From Anaerolineales bacterium (GTDB lineage: Bacteria > Chloroflexota > Anaerolineae > Anaerolineales > UBA11858): DNA of 64,000 nt. The stretch is taken from NCBI GenBank assembly GCA_016785015.1, contig JADHTJ010000002.1:36913-100912 (forward strand). The letters run 5' to 3'. The translations under genes were made by a program, and so were the position numbers. The notes beneath the pieces are model-generated. The model was not told the DNA's origin, made no database searches, and saw nothing but the letters and a program-made list of their open reading frames with translations. Of this stretch, positions 1 to 8,414 are shown one piece after another (positions within the stretch are counted from its first letter, which is position 1; every line of letters begins with the position of its first letter).

Positions 1-1
1 C

Positions 2-1138
2 CCCACTATTACCACCAACGAGGTCGTACGCCCCACACTTGTCGAGGTGGATTTGAGCCGTTTGGCTGACAACTACCGCGCTATTCAGGAGAAAGTCGCC
101 CCGGCTTTGATGATGCCCGTCCTTAAGGCCAACGCCTACGGGCATGGATTGGTGGATGTGGGCCATTTGATGGAATCATTGGGGGCGGATTATATTGGCG
201 TGGCGGTGCTCGAAGAGGGGATTCTGCTGCGCGAACAGGGAATCCAAACCCCAATCTTAGTTTTGGGTGGCATCTTCGGAAATCAGGTGCCCTTCTTCCT
301 CAAGTATGACCTGACTATTACGGCATCCTCGATCGAGAAGCTCTGGCAAATTGAGGAGATTTCTGAACAATTGGATTTGAAGGCCAAAGTGCATCTCAAG
401 ATCGATACGGGCATGGAGCGCATTGGCGTGCATTATTATAACGCCGAAGAGCTTTTAGAAGCCTCTGTCACTTGTAAACATCTGGATGTGGAGGGGATCT
501 TCTCTCATTTTGCCAACTCTGATGCTGCTGACCTCAGACATGCCCGTTTGCAGATTGAACGTTTCGAGGAAGTATTAAGTTTCTACGAGAAACATGATTT
601 GCAACCGCCTCGGATGCGACATATGGCCAACTCCGGTGCCATCTTGCAGCTTCCCGAAGCTAATTACGATATTGTCAGACCTGGTCTGGTTCTTTATGGT
701 GTCTATCCCTCTCCAGAGTCGAGTCGCACTATTGATGTTTCTCCAGCGCTGAGTTGGAAGTCACGTGTGGTTTACTTCAAAGTCATCAAACCTGGGCATC
801 CCGTAGGGTACGGTTCAACATGGGAAACCGATCACTTCGTCAGGGCGGTGACCATCCCGGTGGGTTATGGCGATGGTTATTTCCGTGCCATGTCGCACAA
901 GGCCCAGGTGGTAATACGGGGAAAACGCTATCCTGTAGTGGGGCGCATTTCCATGGATCAGATTGTGGTCAACATCGAATGGGATAGCGCCTACAACGAC
1001 GATGAAGTTCTCTTGATAGGGGAAATGGACGATGAATCGGTGACTGCTGAAGATCTGGCTGAATGGGCTGGAACGATCCCCTATGAGATTCTGACCAATA
1101 TCAACACGCGCGTGCCGCGTGTCTATGTCCGTTCCTGA
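2..1138 (+). CDS. alr: Alanine racemase, 5'-truncated by window edge
   Basis: PVLKANAYGHG PLP-lysine motif; frame open to window start (PTITTNEVVRPTLVEVDLSRL, typical alr N-terminus), so GTG at 47 is unlikely to be the start. Confidence 0.93.
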   Translation, partial: PTITTNEVVRPTLVEVDLSRLADNYRAIQEKVAPALMMPVLKANAYGHGLVDVGHLMESLGADYIGVAVLEEGILLREQGIQTPILVLGGIFGNQVPFFLKYDLTITASSIEKLWQIEEISEQLDLKAKVHLKIDTGMERIGVHYYNAEELLEASVTCKHLDVEGIFSHFANSDAADLRHARLQIERFEEVLSFYEKHDLQPPRMRHMANSGAILQLPEANYDIVRPGLVLYGVYPSPESSRTIDVSPALSWKSRVVYFKVIKPGHPVGYGSTWETDHFVRAVTIPVGYGDGYFRAMSHKAQVVIRGKRYPVVGRISMDQIVVNIEWDSAYNDDEVLLIGEMDDESVTAEDLAEWAGTIPYEILTNINTRVPRVYVRS

Positions 1139-1158
1139 CATCGGGGTATAATTGCGAC

Positions 1159-1665
1159 ATGCAAGTCCCGAAAGAATTTCGTCCCGAATTGATCCCGCGC
1201 AAGGGAGAGCGTGTTTCCTGGCTGCTGATGCTTCTGGCCTTGGTTTATTTGGGTGTTGGAATTTGGAGTGATGATGGACTCACTTGGCTGCCGGTGGTAT
1301 TTGTTTCGTTGATGTTCTTGTCTGCCGGGAGTATCACCCTGGGGAATTGGGTGGATCGCAATACCGTGCTGCACCTGAACCCCGAGGGAGTCGGTTTTAG
1401 CAATGGGTTGCGAAATGTCTCATTGAACTGGGATGATGTTCGGGAAGTGCGGGTGCTGGATTCTGCCTGGGGGCGTAGAGTCCAGGTTCGGGGAGTAACA
1501 ACCAGCTTCACCTTCCGCACGTTGGGTGAAGTCATCATGCAAGGTGAACTCAAGGGACAGATCGGATTCGCCGAAGGTGAGTTTATCCTAAATAAAATAT
1601 TGGAAATGAGTGGTTTGCAGAAGATAGAGACATCTGAAAAGGCTAGCTATTATTCTCGTCCGTAG
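1159..1665 (+). CDS. Membrane protein with two N-terminal TM helices, PH-like C-terminal region
   Basis: ORF 168 aa; hydrophobic N-terminus then NGLRNVSLNWDDVREVRV; TATAAT-like box just upstream. Confidence 0.6.
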   Translation: MQVPKEFRPELIPRKGERVSWLLMLLALVYLGVGIWSDDGLTWLPVVFVSLMFLSAGSITLGNWVDRNTVLHLNPEGVGFSNGLRNVSLNWDDVREVRVLDSAWGRRVQVRGVTTSFTFRTLGEVIMQGELKGQIGFAEGEFILNKILEMSGLQKIETSEKASYYSRP

Positions 1666-1706
1666 GAATGAGGTGATGCCAATGGCATCTGCCACGCTCC
1701 TACGTG

Positions 1707-1734
1707 CGCCCTCTCCAGTGAGGGCGTTTTCTTT
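1707..1734 (+). terminator. Intrinsic terminator-like hairpin directly abutting the tyrS RBS
   Basis: CGCCCTC-tccagt-GAGGGCG followed by TTTTCTTT. Confidence 0.65.
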
Positions 1735-1746
1735 GTGGAGGTCAAG

Positions 1747-2976
1747 ATGAGCAAAACGAAATTAACGATTGATGAACAGGTTACCCTGCTAATGCAGGGT
1801 ACTGAGTACGGCGATGAGCAGATCAAGAAGGCTATGACTGATGAATTGCGAGAGCGATTGATTGAAGCCGAAAAAGAAGACCGGCCGTTGCGCGTCTACT
1901 GCGGGTATGACCCGACATCCACAGACTTGCACTTGGGGCACACCATTTCTATGCGTAAGCTGCGCCAGTTCCAGGAGTTGGGCCACGAAGTGACATTTTT
2001 GATTGGCAGCTACACAGCGCTGGTTGGTGATCCTTCCGATAAGAACAAAGCTCGCCCCATATTGACCGAGGAAGAAGTACTTGAGAATGCCCAAACTTAC
2101 GCCGAACAAGCCTTTCGTGTTCTGGACAAAGATAAGACGATCGTACGCTACAACGGTGAGTGGCTTTCGGAACTATCCCTGGTTGACTTGATCCGCCTGG
2201 GGCAGAATTTCACTGTGCAGCAGTTTTTAGCGCGAGAGAATTTCGCCAAGAGACTCGAATCGGAAGAACCGATCTATTTGCATGAAACCTTCTACTCGTT
2301 GATGCAGGGATACGACGCGGTTGCTATGGAGACCGATGTTCAGGTGGGCGGCACCGATCAGCTTTTCAACATCATTGTGGCGGGGCGCAAGCTGCAATCG
2401 GCTCTGGGACAAAAGCCCCTGGTGGGCATCATCATGGGCATTCTGCCAGGCACCGATGGCGTGCAGCGTATGTCTAAATCCACTGGAAATATCGTTCCCA
2501 TCAACAGCGGTGCTGAGGATATGTATGGCAAGGTGATGAGCGTCCCCGATACTGCCATGAATAAGTTCGCGCGTCTGACGACCCGCTGGACTCCGACTGA
2601 GATTGATAATGTAGAGAGCGATGTAGCTTCAGGGAAACTGCATCCTCGAGATGCCAAGATGAAGTTGGCTCAGGAAATTACTACGATCTTCTACGGAGAG
2701 GATGCTGCGGCTGAAGCGCAAGCTGCCTTCAAGCGCGTCTTCCAAAAAGGGGACGTGCCCGAAGATATGCCTGAATATAAACTTCAAGGCGACCAAACGG
2801 TTTTGGATGTTTTGGCGGACAGCAAGATTGTGCCCAGCCGAGGGGAGGGCCGCCGCATGGTGCAGCAAAACGCCGTCAGCCTGGATGGAGAAAAATTGAC
2901 GGATATTCAAGCCCCCTTCCCTGGCCCGGGTGTGCTTAGAGTAGGCAGGCGTAAATTCTTGAAAGTGATTGAATAA
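1747..2976 (+). CDS. tyrS: Tyrosyl-tRNA synthetase
   Basis: YCGYDPTSTDLHLGHT (HIGH-like), MSKSTGN (KMSKS), C-terminal S4-like region; ATG at 1747 has RBS GGAGG. Confidence 0.95.
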   Translation: MSKTKLTIDEQVTLLMQGTEYGDEQIKKAMTDELRERLIEAEKEDRPLRVYCGYDPTSTDLHLGHTISMRKLRQFQELGHEVTFLIGSYTALVGDPSDKNKARPILTEEEVLENAQTYAEQAFRVLDKDKTIVRYNGEWLSELSLVDLIRLGQNFTVQQFLARENFAKRLESEEPIYLHETFYSLMQGYDAVAMETDVQVGGTDQLFNIIVAGRKLQSALGQKPLVGIIMGILPGTDGVQRMSKSTGNIVPINSGAEDMYGKVMSVPDTAMNKFARLTTRWTPTEIDNVESDVASGKLHPRDAKMKLAQEITTIFYGEDAAAEAQAAFKRVFQKGDVPEDMPEYKLQGDQTVLDVLADSKIVPSRGEGRRMVQQNAVSLDGEKLTDIQAPFPGPGVLRVGRRKFLKVIE

Positions 2977-2981
2977 AGAAT

Positions 2982-3014
2982 AAGTGTGATGCACATTCAA
3001 TGTGCGTCGCACTT
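2982..3014 (+). terminator. Hairpin at 3' end of tyrS
   Basis: AAGTGTGATGCACATT/AATGTGCGTCGCACTT; pairs fully with two G-U wobbles; no strong U tract. Confidence 0.45.
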
Positions 3015-3025
3015 CTCTTATCGAG

Positions 3026-3775
3026 ATGGATCACGAACCGCTTTTCTTTGTCTTCGCATCGATTGCCGTTGTGCTGGCCGGGATCTCCAAAAGTGGCTTT
3101 GGCACCGGGTTGGGTGTGTTTGCTGTGCCCTTGATGGCTATCGTCATCTCTCCTGCGCAAGCAGCGGCGATTATGCTGCCCATCCTTTGTGTCATCGATC
3201 TATTCAATATATGGCATTATCGAAGAACCTGGGATCGCCAAAATATGGGCATTTTAGTGCCCGCCGCGCTGATTGGAATTGCCTTGGGTGCCTTTACCTT
3301 TCGCTATTTGAGCGATGCCCATATCCGCATTCTGATCGGCGTGATCGCCGTGATCTTTGTAGGTAATTTCTTCTTTGGGCGCAATTCTAAGGAGAAGAGG
3401 AATCCCGATCGTGTACGAGGTAGCTTCTGGGGCGCGATCGCGGGATTTGTCAGTTTCGGCGTACACGCTGGCGGACCACCAGTGAGCGTCTATTTGCTCC
3501 CGCAGCGTTTGGAGAAAACCATCTTTGTGGGCACGAACGTAGTGTTTTTTACGATAGTCAACTATGTCAAGCTGATCCCCTATTATTTTCTAGGGCAACT
3601 GAATTTGGGCAACCTGACGACATCGTTGATCCTCAGCCCGCTGATTCCGGCGGGAATTTGGTTGGGGGTCAAGCTGCATGGTCGCATCAATCAACGTGTA
3701 TTCTACAATTTAGTGTATCTCTTTTTGTTGATCGCGGGGGCAAAGTTGCTTTATGATGGGGTTGTAGGTTTATAA
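3026..3775 (+). CDS. Sulfite exporter TauE/SafE family permease
   Basis: Polytopic protein, AGISKSGFGTGLG and SFGVHAGGPPVSVYLLPQ motifs; start preferred at ATG 3026. Confidence 0.85.
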   Translation: MDHEPLFFVFASIAVVLAGISKSGFGTGLGVFAVPLMAIVISPAQAAAIMLPILCVIDLFNIWHYRRTWDRQNMGILVPAALIGIALGAFTFRYLSDAHIRILIGVIAVIFVGNFFFGRNSKEKRNPDRVRGSFWGAIAGFVSFGVHAGGPPVSVYLLPQRLEKTIFVGTNVVFFTIVNYVKLIPYYFLGQLNLGNLTTSLILSPLIPAGIWLGVKLHGRINQRVFYNLVYLFLLIAGAKLLYDGVVGL

Positions 3776-3776
3776 A

Positions 3777-3883
3777 TCGCCCGGAGATCAATCTCCGGGC
3801 TAATTGCCCAAGGACACTAAAGCACCCTCGCTTTCAGGCCAAATGGCCTTTCGCAATCGGCCCAGACGTTTACGTCCGGGCGA
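3777..3883 (+). repeat. Intergenic palindromic repeat unit
   Basis: Outer TCGCCCGGA...TCCGGGCGA plus inner CCCGGAGATcaATCTCCGGG and GGCCAAATGGCC. Confidence 0.55.
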
Positions 3884-3953
3884 CCTGTATTGAATCGCAA
3901 CTTTTCCTTCCCAAACTTTGTATTAGAATTAGAATGTAATTTAGGAGGTCACA

Positions 3954-5162
3954 ATGAATAACCAAAAGCATGCCTTCGGTCGAGGGGGATCGATCCTATT
4001 TCTGATTCTCTTCATATTGTTGAGTATTCCCTTGCTTGGCTGCAACCGCGCATCTAAGGTCGTAGAGGTCAAGTCATACCCCGAGTTGGGCTTCACTGTC
4101 CTCGATGGTAATGCCAAAGATCTTGATTGGTCGCCGGGTGGGAATTGGATTGCTTATCCCCGTCGTGACCCCGTGGATTGGTATTACGATGTCTGGCTGA
4201 TTCGACCGGATGGCACAGGTAAGCACTGTATCACCTGCGGTGAGAATTTTCCCCAGAAACACAATGGCAACGTCACCTGGCATCCCTCGGGAGAATATCT
4301 GGTTTTTACCGCCCAAAATGAAGATGCCAAAGGTGAATTATTAGATTCTGTTGCCATCCCTGGCGTAGGCTTGAACTGCAACCTGTGGGCCATGAGTTCG
4401 GACGGAGAACAAGTCTGGCAGTTGACTCATCTGCCTACCCAAAAACGCACGCCCCAAGGAGTAATTCATCCGCAGTTTTCACATGACGGGAGTCAGCTCT
4501 TTTGGACTCAAGCCCTTGGGGAATACAGCCCCGATCCCGGCGAGGAGTGGGGCAAGTGGCAAACGGCATTTGCCGATTTTGTGATCGAAGATGGCGTGCC
4601 TCAACTTGAGGGTATTGTGTTTTCTAAACCTGGACCGCATCCGCGTTTTTATGAGAGTCATGGTTGGTCCCCCGATGATTCGATGGTTATCTTCAGCGCA
4701 AATCCTGAAGAAGGATATCATCCGCCCAATGGGCTCGACATTTATACAATGGACGCCGCCACTGGCGAACTAACTCGTCTGACCACAACCCCCACAGATT
4801 GGGACGAACACGCTCACTTCAGCCCGGATGGGAGTACCATCGCCTGGATGTCTGGCGCGGAATTGGACGTCGAATTCCCCTCTGTCAAGTGGCCGGATTG
4901 GAAAGAATATATCACCACTGAGCTGTGGATGATGAACGCCGATGGCAGCGACCAGCAGCGCATCACCTACTTCAATGAGCCGGGGCACCTGCATCACACC
5001 TGGCTGCAGGAAGTTACCAACGGCACAGTGCGCGCTGTGGTCTCCGATAGTTCCTGGAGCCCCGATGGCTCGCAGCTCATCTTCACCGTGGCTTACGAAG
5101 CCGAAGATGTGAAAGATGGCCTGGGTGCTTTCCTTATGTTGATGGATGTGGAGAAATCATAG
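3954..5162 (+). CDS. Lipoprotein with TolB/WD40-like beta-propeller repeats
   Basis: Signal peptide with LLGC lipobox; repeated DWSPGGNWIA, WSPDDS, FSPDGSTIAW, WSPDGSQLIF blades. Confidence 0.8.
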   Translation: MNNQKHAFGRGGSILFLILFILLSIPLLGCNRASKVVEVKSYPELGFTVLDGNAKDLDWSPGGNWIAYPRRDPVDWYYDVWLIRPDGTGKHCITCGENFPQKHNGNVTWHPSGEYLVFTAQNEDAKGELLDSVAIPGVGLNCNLWAMSSDGEQVWQLTHLPTQKRTPQGVIHPQFSHDGSQLFWTQALGEYSPDPGEEWGKWQTAFADFVIEDGVPQLEGIVFSKPGPHPRFYESHGWSPDDSMVIFSANPEEGYHPPNGLDIYTMDAATGELTRLTTTPTDWDEHAHFSPDGSTIAWMSGAELDVEFPSVKWPDWKEYITTELWMMNADGSDQQRITYFNEPGHLHHTWLQEVTNGTVRAVVSDSSWSPDGSQLIFTVAYEAEDVKDGLGAFLMLMDVEKS

Positions 5163-5209
5163 TACACGGATGGATTTTAATAATATCCAATTAATCCGTG
5201 TTCATCCGT

Positions 5210-5330
5210 GACTCTACTGCAATAAGCCACCAAGCGAGTTTCCCGCCGGGATATATGGGGGTGGTTGCGGAGCAACCACCCCCATATATCCCGGCGGAAG
5301 CCCTCCTCTGGTAGTTTTTTCAGTGGAGTC
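5210..5330. mobile_element. 121-bp hairpin MITE with IS1182-like termini
   Basis: Termini GACTCTACTGCAATAA / TTTTTTCAGTGGAGTC, 6-bp TSD ATCCGT (5204-5209, 5331-5336), central perfect 26-bp palindrome (5243-5268/5272-5297). Confidence 0.85.
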
Positions 5331-5388
5331 ATCCGTGTCCAAACGTCTTTTTTGCCCCAGCACCTATATTCCCCTACCCCCTTTCTTC

Positions 5389-6141
5389 CTACTCCTTCCC
5401 CTCGCAATAAACCTGGATAGCCTCGCATAGGAACTCCGGGAACTCCGGGCTGAACTTTTCAAAAGTTACCCGGAAGTCAGGGCTATCTACATACATTTGT
5501 CCTAATCCGCGTAGAACCTCGATCGTTGGCTCATAGAAGTAGCGCATATTCTGATGCCACTTGGCTACACCGGTTTGAACCGCAGGATTGGCGGCAGTAC
5601 GACCTTGCTCCATATTCTCGAAAATTTCGCTATAGATTTCGCTGCTTTCTGCGATGATGGCTTTTTGCTTCTCAGGCGAGTAGTTTTTCCAACGCTTCAT
5701 GGATTCATCCACCAGTTGGGGATCCCAACGCTGGCGAGCTTCTTCGGTATATTGTTCTTGTTGCTCTTCGCTGAAACCTGCAAAAATGTCTTTCTTGCTC
5801 ATTTCGATACCTCCGTTAAGATAGTTGATCGTCTTGTCGACAGTGTTGATCAGAAGGTTCAGCCGCTCCACCTGGTTACCCAAGGCAATCTTGTGAGCCT
5901 GCAGAGCCTCCAGTACATCGAAATCGGGCTGATCCAAAAGTTCCTGGATTTGCCCCAAACTTAATCCCATTTCCCGGTAAAATAGGATTTGTTGCAAACG
6001 CAGCATGGCCTCGTCGTCGTAGTACCGATATCGGTTCTCTCCATACGAAGAGGGCTTGAGCAACGCGATTTCATCGTAATAGTGCAATGTGCGCGGGCTG
6101 ATGCCCGCCAAATCGGCCAGTTGTTTTACGGTGTACACCAT
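5389..6141 (-). CDS. MerR-family regulator with TipAS-like effector domain
   Basis: YTVKQLADLAGISPRTLHYYDEIALLKPS; C-terminal TipAS-like region; ATG at 6141 preferred over ORF start 6222. Confidence 0.88.
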   Translation of the reverse strand: MVYTVKQLADLAGISPRTLHYYDEIALLKPSSYGENRYRYYDDEAMLRLQQILFYREMGLSLGQIQELLDQPDFDVLEALQAHKIALGNQVERLNLLINTVDKTINYLNGGIEMSKKDIFAGFSEEQQEQYTEEARQRWDPQLVDESMKRWKNYSPEKQKAIIAESSEIYSEIFENMEQGRTAANPAVQTGVAKWHQNMRYFYEPTIEVLRGLGQMYVDSPDFRVTFEKFSPEFPEFLCEAIQVYCEGKE

Positions 6142-6160
6142 GGTTATAACCTTTAAACTA

Positions 6161-6274
6161 AGTAGCATCCGCTGGTTGAGTGTCCGGCGTGGTTTCGATA
6201 CCATCCCTTCGGTCATACTCAACCGACGCCGGACGTATCGAAACCAAGGATATTGTGAATCTACTTGTGTTGAA
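6161..6274. repeat. Small palindromic insertion between MerR promoter and gene
   Basis: Contains GGTTGAGT...GGTTTCGATAC...ACTCAACC...GTATCGAAACC arms; flanked by direct repeat TTTAAACTA (6152-6160, 6275-6283). Confidence 0.5.
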
Positions 6275-6283
6275 GTTTAAACT

Positions 6284-6304
6284 ATGACGTAACGTTAATG
6301 TCAA
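6284..6304 (-). promoter_or_regulatory. MerR-type operator/promoter dyad
   Basis: CTTGACATTAACGTTACGTCA: -35-like TTGACA embedded in TGACxTxACGTTxxxGTCA dyad, as in MerR/TipA-type promoters. Confidence 0.6.
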
Positions 6305-6322
6305 GGGATAAAAGGAAATTCA

Positions 6323-7606
6323 ATGCAATTCACCACCACTTATATCTCACTCGCACAACAACTCGATCAAAAAGACGAGTTAGGGTCATTTCGTGATCGA
6401 TTTGTAATCGCAAATCCAGATCTCATCTACCTGGATGGAAACTCACTTGGACGTTTACCAAAGCCTACGGTTGACCTGATGAGTGATGCTGTCGAACGTC
6501 AATGGGGAGAACGACTCATTCAAGGTTGGAATGATGGCTGGGTTCACCAACCTACCCAGCTGGGGGAGAAAATCGCTCAGTTGATCGGCGCGCAACCGGA
6601 GGAGGTACTGGTTTGTGAAACCAATTCCATCAATCTGTTCAAGCTGGCAGTGGCAGCCTTGCGTCTGCGCCCAGACCGCACCAAGATCGTCAGCGACGAG
6701 TTCAATTTTCCCTCGGATTTATATATCCTGCAGGGCATCATCGATATGCTGGGAAACCAGCATCAACTCGAATTGATGCGATCCGACGATAGTGTGTCGA
6801 TCACCCCTCAGGCCATCGAGAGTCTCATAAATCAGGATACTGCCCTGGTCAGCCTGACACATGTGGCCTTCAAAAGCGCTTTCATGTACGATATACCGCG
6901 CGTCACCGAGCTGGCTCATAAAGCGGGGGCGATGATGATCTGGGATTTATGTCACTCTGTGGGAGCAGTGCCGCTGCACTTAAATGAGTGGGGCGTGGAT
7001 TTAGCAGTTGGATGCACTTACAAATACCTCAACGGCGGTCCTGGTTCCCCAGCATTTATCTACATCCGCAGAGAATTGCAGAAAGAGTTGGTCTCACCTT
7101 TGTGGGGTTGGTTTGCAGCGCAGAAACCCTTTGATTTTGATCTGGATTTCACCCCCGCCGATGACATCTCGCGCTTCCGCGTGGGCAGCATCCCTGTCAT
7201 TTCTATGCTGGCCATCGAACCTGCCCTAGATATATTCATCGAAGCAGGCATGGAGAAATTACGCCGCAAGAGCATCCAGCAGACCGAATACTTGATTTAC
7301 CTGGCTGAACAGTGGCTCTATCCCCTGGGATTCACGATGGGGTCCCCGCGTGACCCCGAGAAGCGCGGCTCACATATTTCAATACGCCATCCCGAGGCTT
7401 ACCGCATTATCCGGGCGTTGATTGAGCCTGCCTCTCCAGCCGTGCGCGTCATCCCCGATTTCCGCGCCCCAGACAACATCCGCATGGGCATCGCCCCACT
7501 CTATAACACTTTTACTGATATCCACCGCGCGCTGACACGCATCCGTGAAATCGTTGTGAATAAGGAATATGAAAAATTTTCCGAGGAGAGGCTGGCGGTA
7601 ACGTGA
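6323..7606 (+). CDS. kynU: Kynureninase
   Basis: YLDGNSLGRLPK, FPSDLYILQG, CTYKYLNGGPGSPAF motifs of the kynureninase family. Confidence 0.93.
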   Translation: MQFTTTYISLAQQLDQKDELGSFRDRFVIANPDLIYLDGNSLGRLPKPTVDLMSDAVERQWGERLIQGWNDGWVHQPTQLGEKIAQLIGAQPEEVLVCETNSINLFKLAVAALRLRPDRTKIVSDEFNFPSDLYILQGIIDMLGNQHQLELMRSDDSVSITPQAIESLINQDTALVSLTHVAFKSAFMYDIPRVTELAHKAGAMMIWDLCHSVGAVPLHLNEWGVDLAVGCTYKYLNGGPGSPAFIYIRRELQKELVSPLWGWFAAQKPFDFDLDFTPADDISRFRVGSIPVISMLAIEPALDIFIEAGMEKLRRKSIQQTEYLIYLAEQWLYPLGFTMGSPRDPEKRGSHISIRHPEAYRIIRALIEPASPAVRVIPDFRAPDNIRMGIAPLYNTFTDIHRALTRIREIVVNKEYEKFSEERLAVT

Positions 7607-7636
7607 CCTTTCCGCTCATCAATCTAAAAAATCAAT

Positions 7637-7733
7637 TAGGTCGTGTTGACATTTGGTGACTTCTCTCTGGAAATAGGAGTCTTCACAATCGGAAGTTATC
7701 ACCTGCAAGCTTTCGAAATGTCAACACTACCTA
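7637..7733. mobile_element. 97-bp MITE, TIR family TAGGTMGTGTTGACATTT
   Basis: TAGGTCGTGTTGACATTT...AAATGTCAACACTACCTA; possible TA target duplication. Confidence 0.75.
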
Positions 7734-8381
7734 GTCATCTCGCATAGCAACGACTTCGAATAAGGTGTGCTCCCCTTGCTTTCCCTTGATTGGAAGCGTG
7801 ATTTGTTTTCCAACAGTCACGTATTCATTGACAAATTGGTGGGTATCATTTGAAATCAAGAAGGTAGTACCAGCGACTTTATTTGCCCCCTCAATTCGGC
7901 TGGCGAAATTGACTGCATCGCCAACGACAGAAGAATGTTTATCGTTTGGTGGACCTAGTTCGCCAACGACAACATTTCCACAGTGAAGTCCAATCCGGAT
8001 TTCTAACTTATTCTTATAGATGGGCTGGAAATATTCGGCAAGATTTTCGATCTCATCAATAATTTCTAATGCGCTTTTTATCGCTTGCATCGAAGATTGC
8101 CTAGGATCATGATTGTCGAAAAGAGCCAACAAACCATCTCCGAGGTAATTGTCTATCGTGCCCCCAAATTTTTCGATCACTCGCCCCATTCTTTGATAAT
8201 ATCGATTCAGGGCGTGGACAACATCATAGGTTGGCAATGACTCAGCAAAGGGAGTAAAGTTCACCAAATCCACAAAAAGGATGGCCATAGTTTTTTCTTC
8301 TCCGACCATGCCAGGTTTCGAGCCGGGTTTCAATTGGCTGGTCAATTCGATGTCATCATCGTCCAGGACAAGCCGACGCAA
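7731..8381 (-). CDS. Adenylate/guanylate cyclase catalytic domain (C-terminal part of an interrupted gene)
   Basis: ILFVDLVNFTPFAE...NYLGDGLLALFD...RIGLHCGNVVVGELG class III cyclase motifs; same frame as 8415-9230. Confidence 0.85.
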   Translation of the reverse strand: MRRLVLDDDDIELTSQLKPGSKPGMVGEEKTMAILFVDLVNFTPFAESLPTYDVVHALNRYYQRMGRVIEKFGGTIDNYLGDGLLALFDNHDPRQSSMQAIKSALEIIDEIENLAEYFQPIYKNKLEIRIGLHCGNVVVGELGPPNDKHSSVVGDAVNFASRIEGANKVAGTTFLISNDTHQFVNEYVTVGKQITLPIKGKQGEHTLFEVVAMRDD

Positions 8382-8414
8382 CTCGACTTTTCCAGTGACG
8401 CGCGTTTGGCATGC

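Noticed and set aside
1666-1746. T-box riboswitch upstream of tyrS
   Set aside because: Leader is only about 80 nt and lacks a TGGNACCGCG-like antiterminator; only a terminator-like hairpin is supported.
5210-5330. Retron msr/msd-like ncRNA (long perfect stem)
   Set aside because: No reverse transcriptase nearby, and the TIR/TSD structure fits a MITE.
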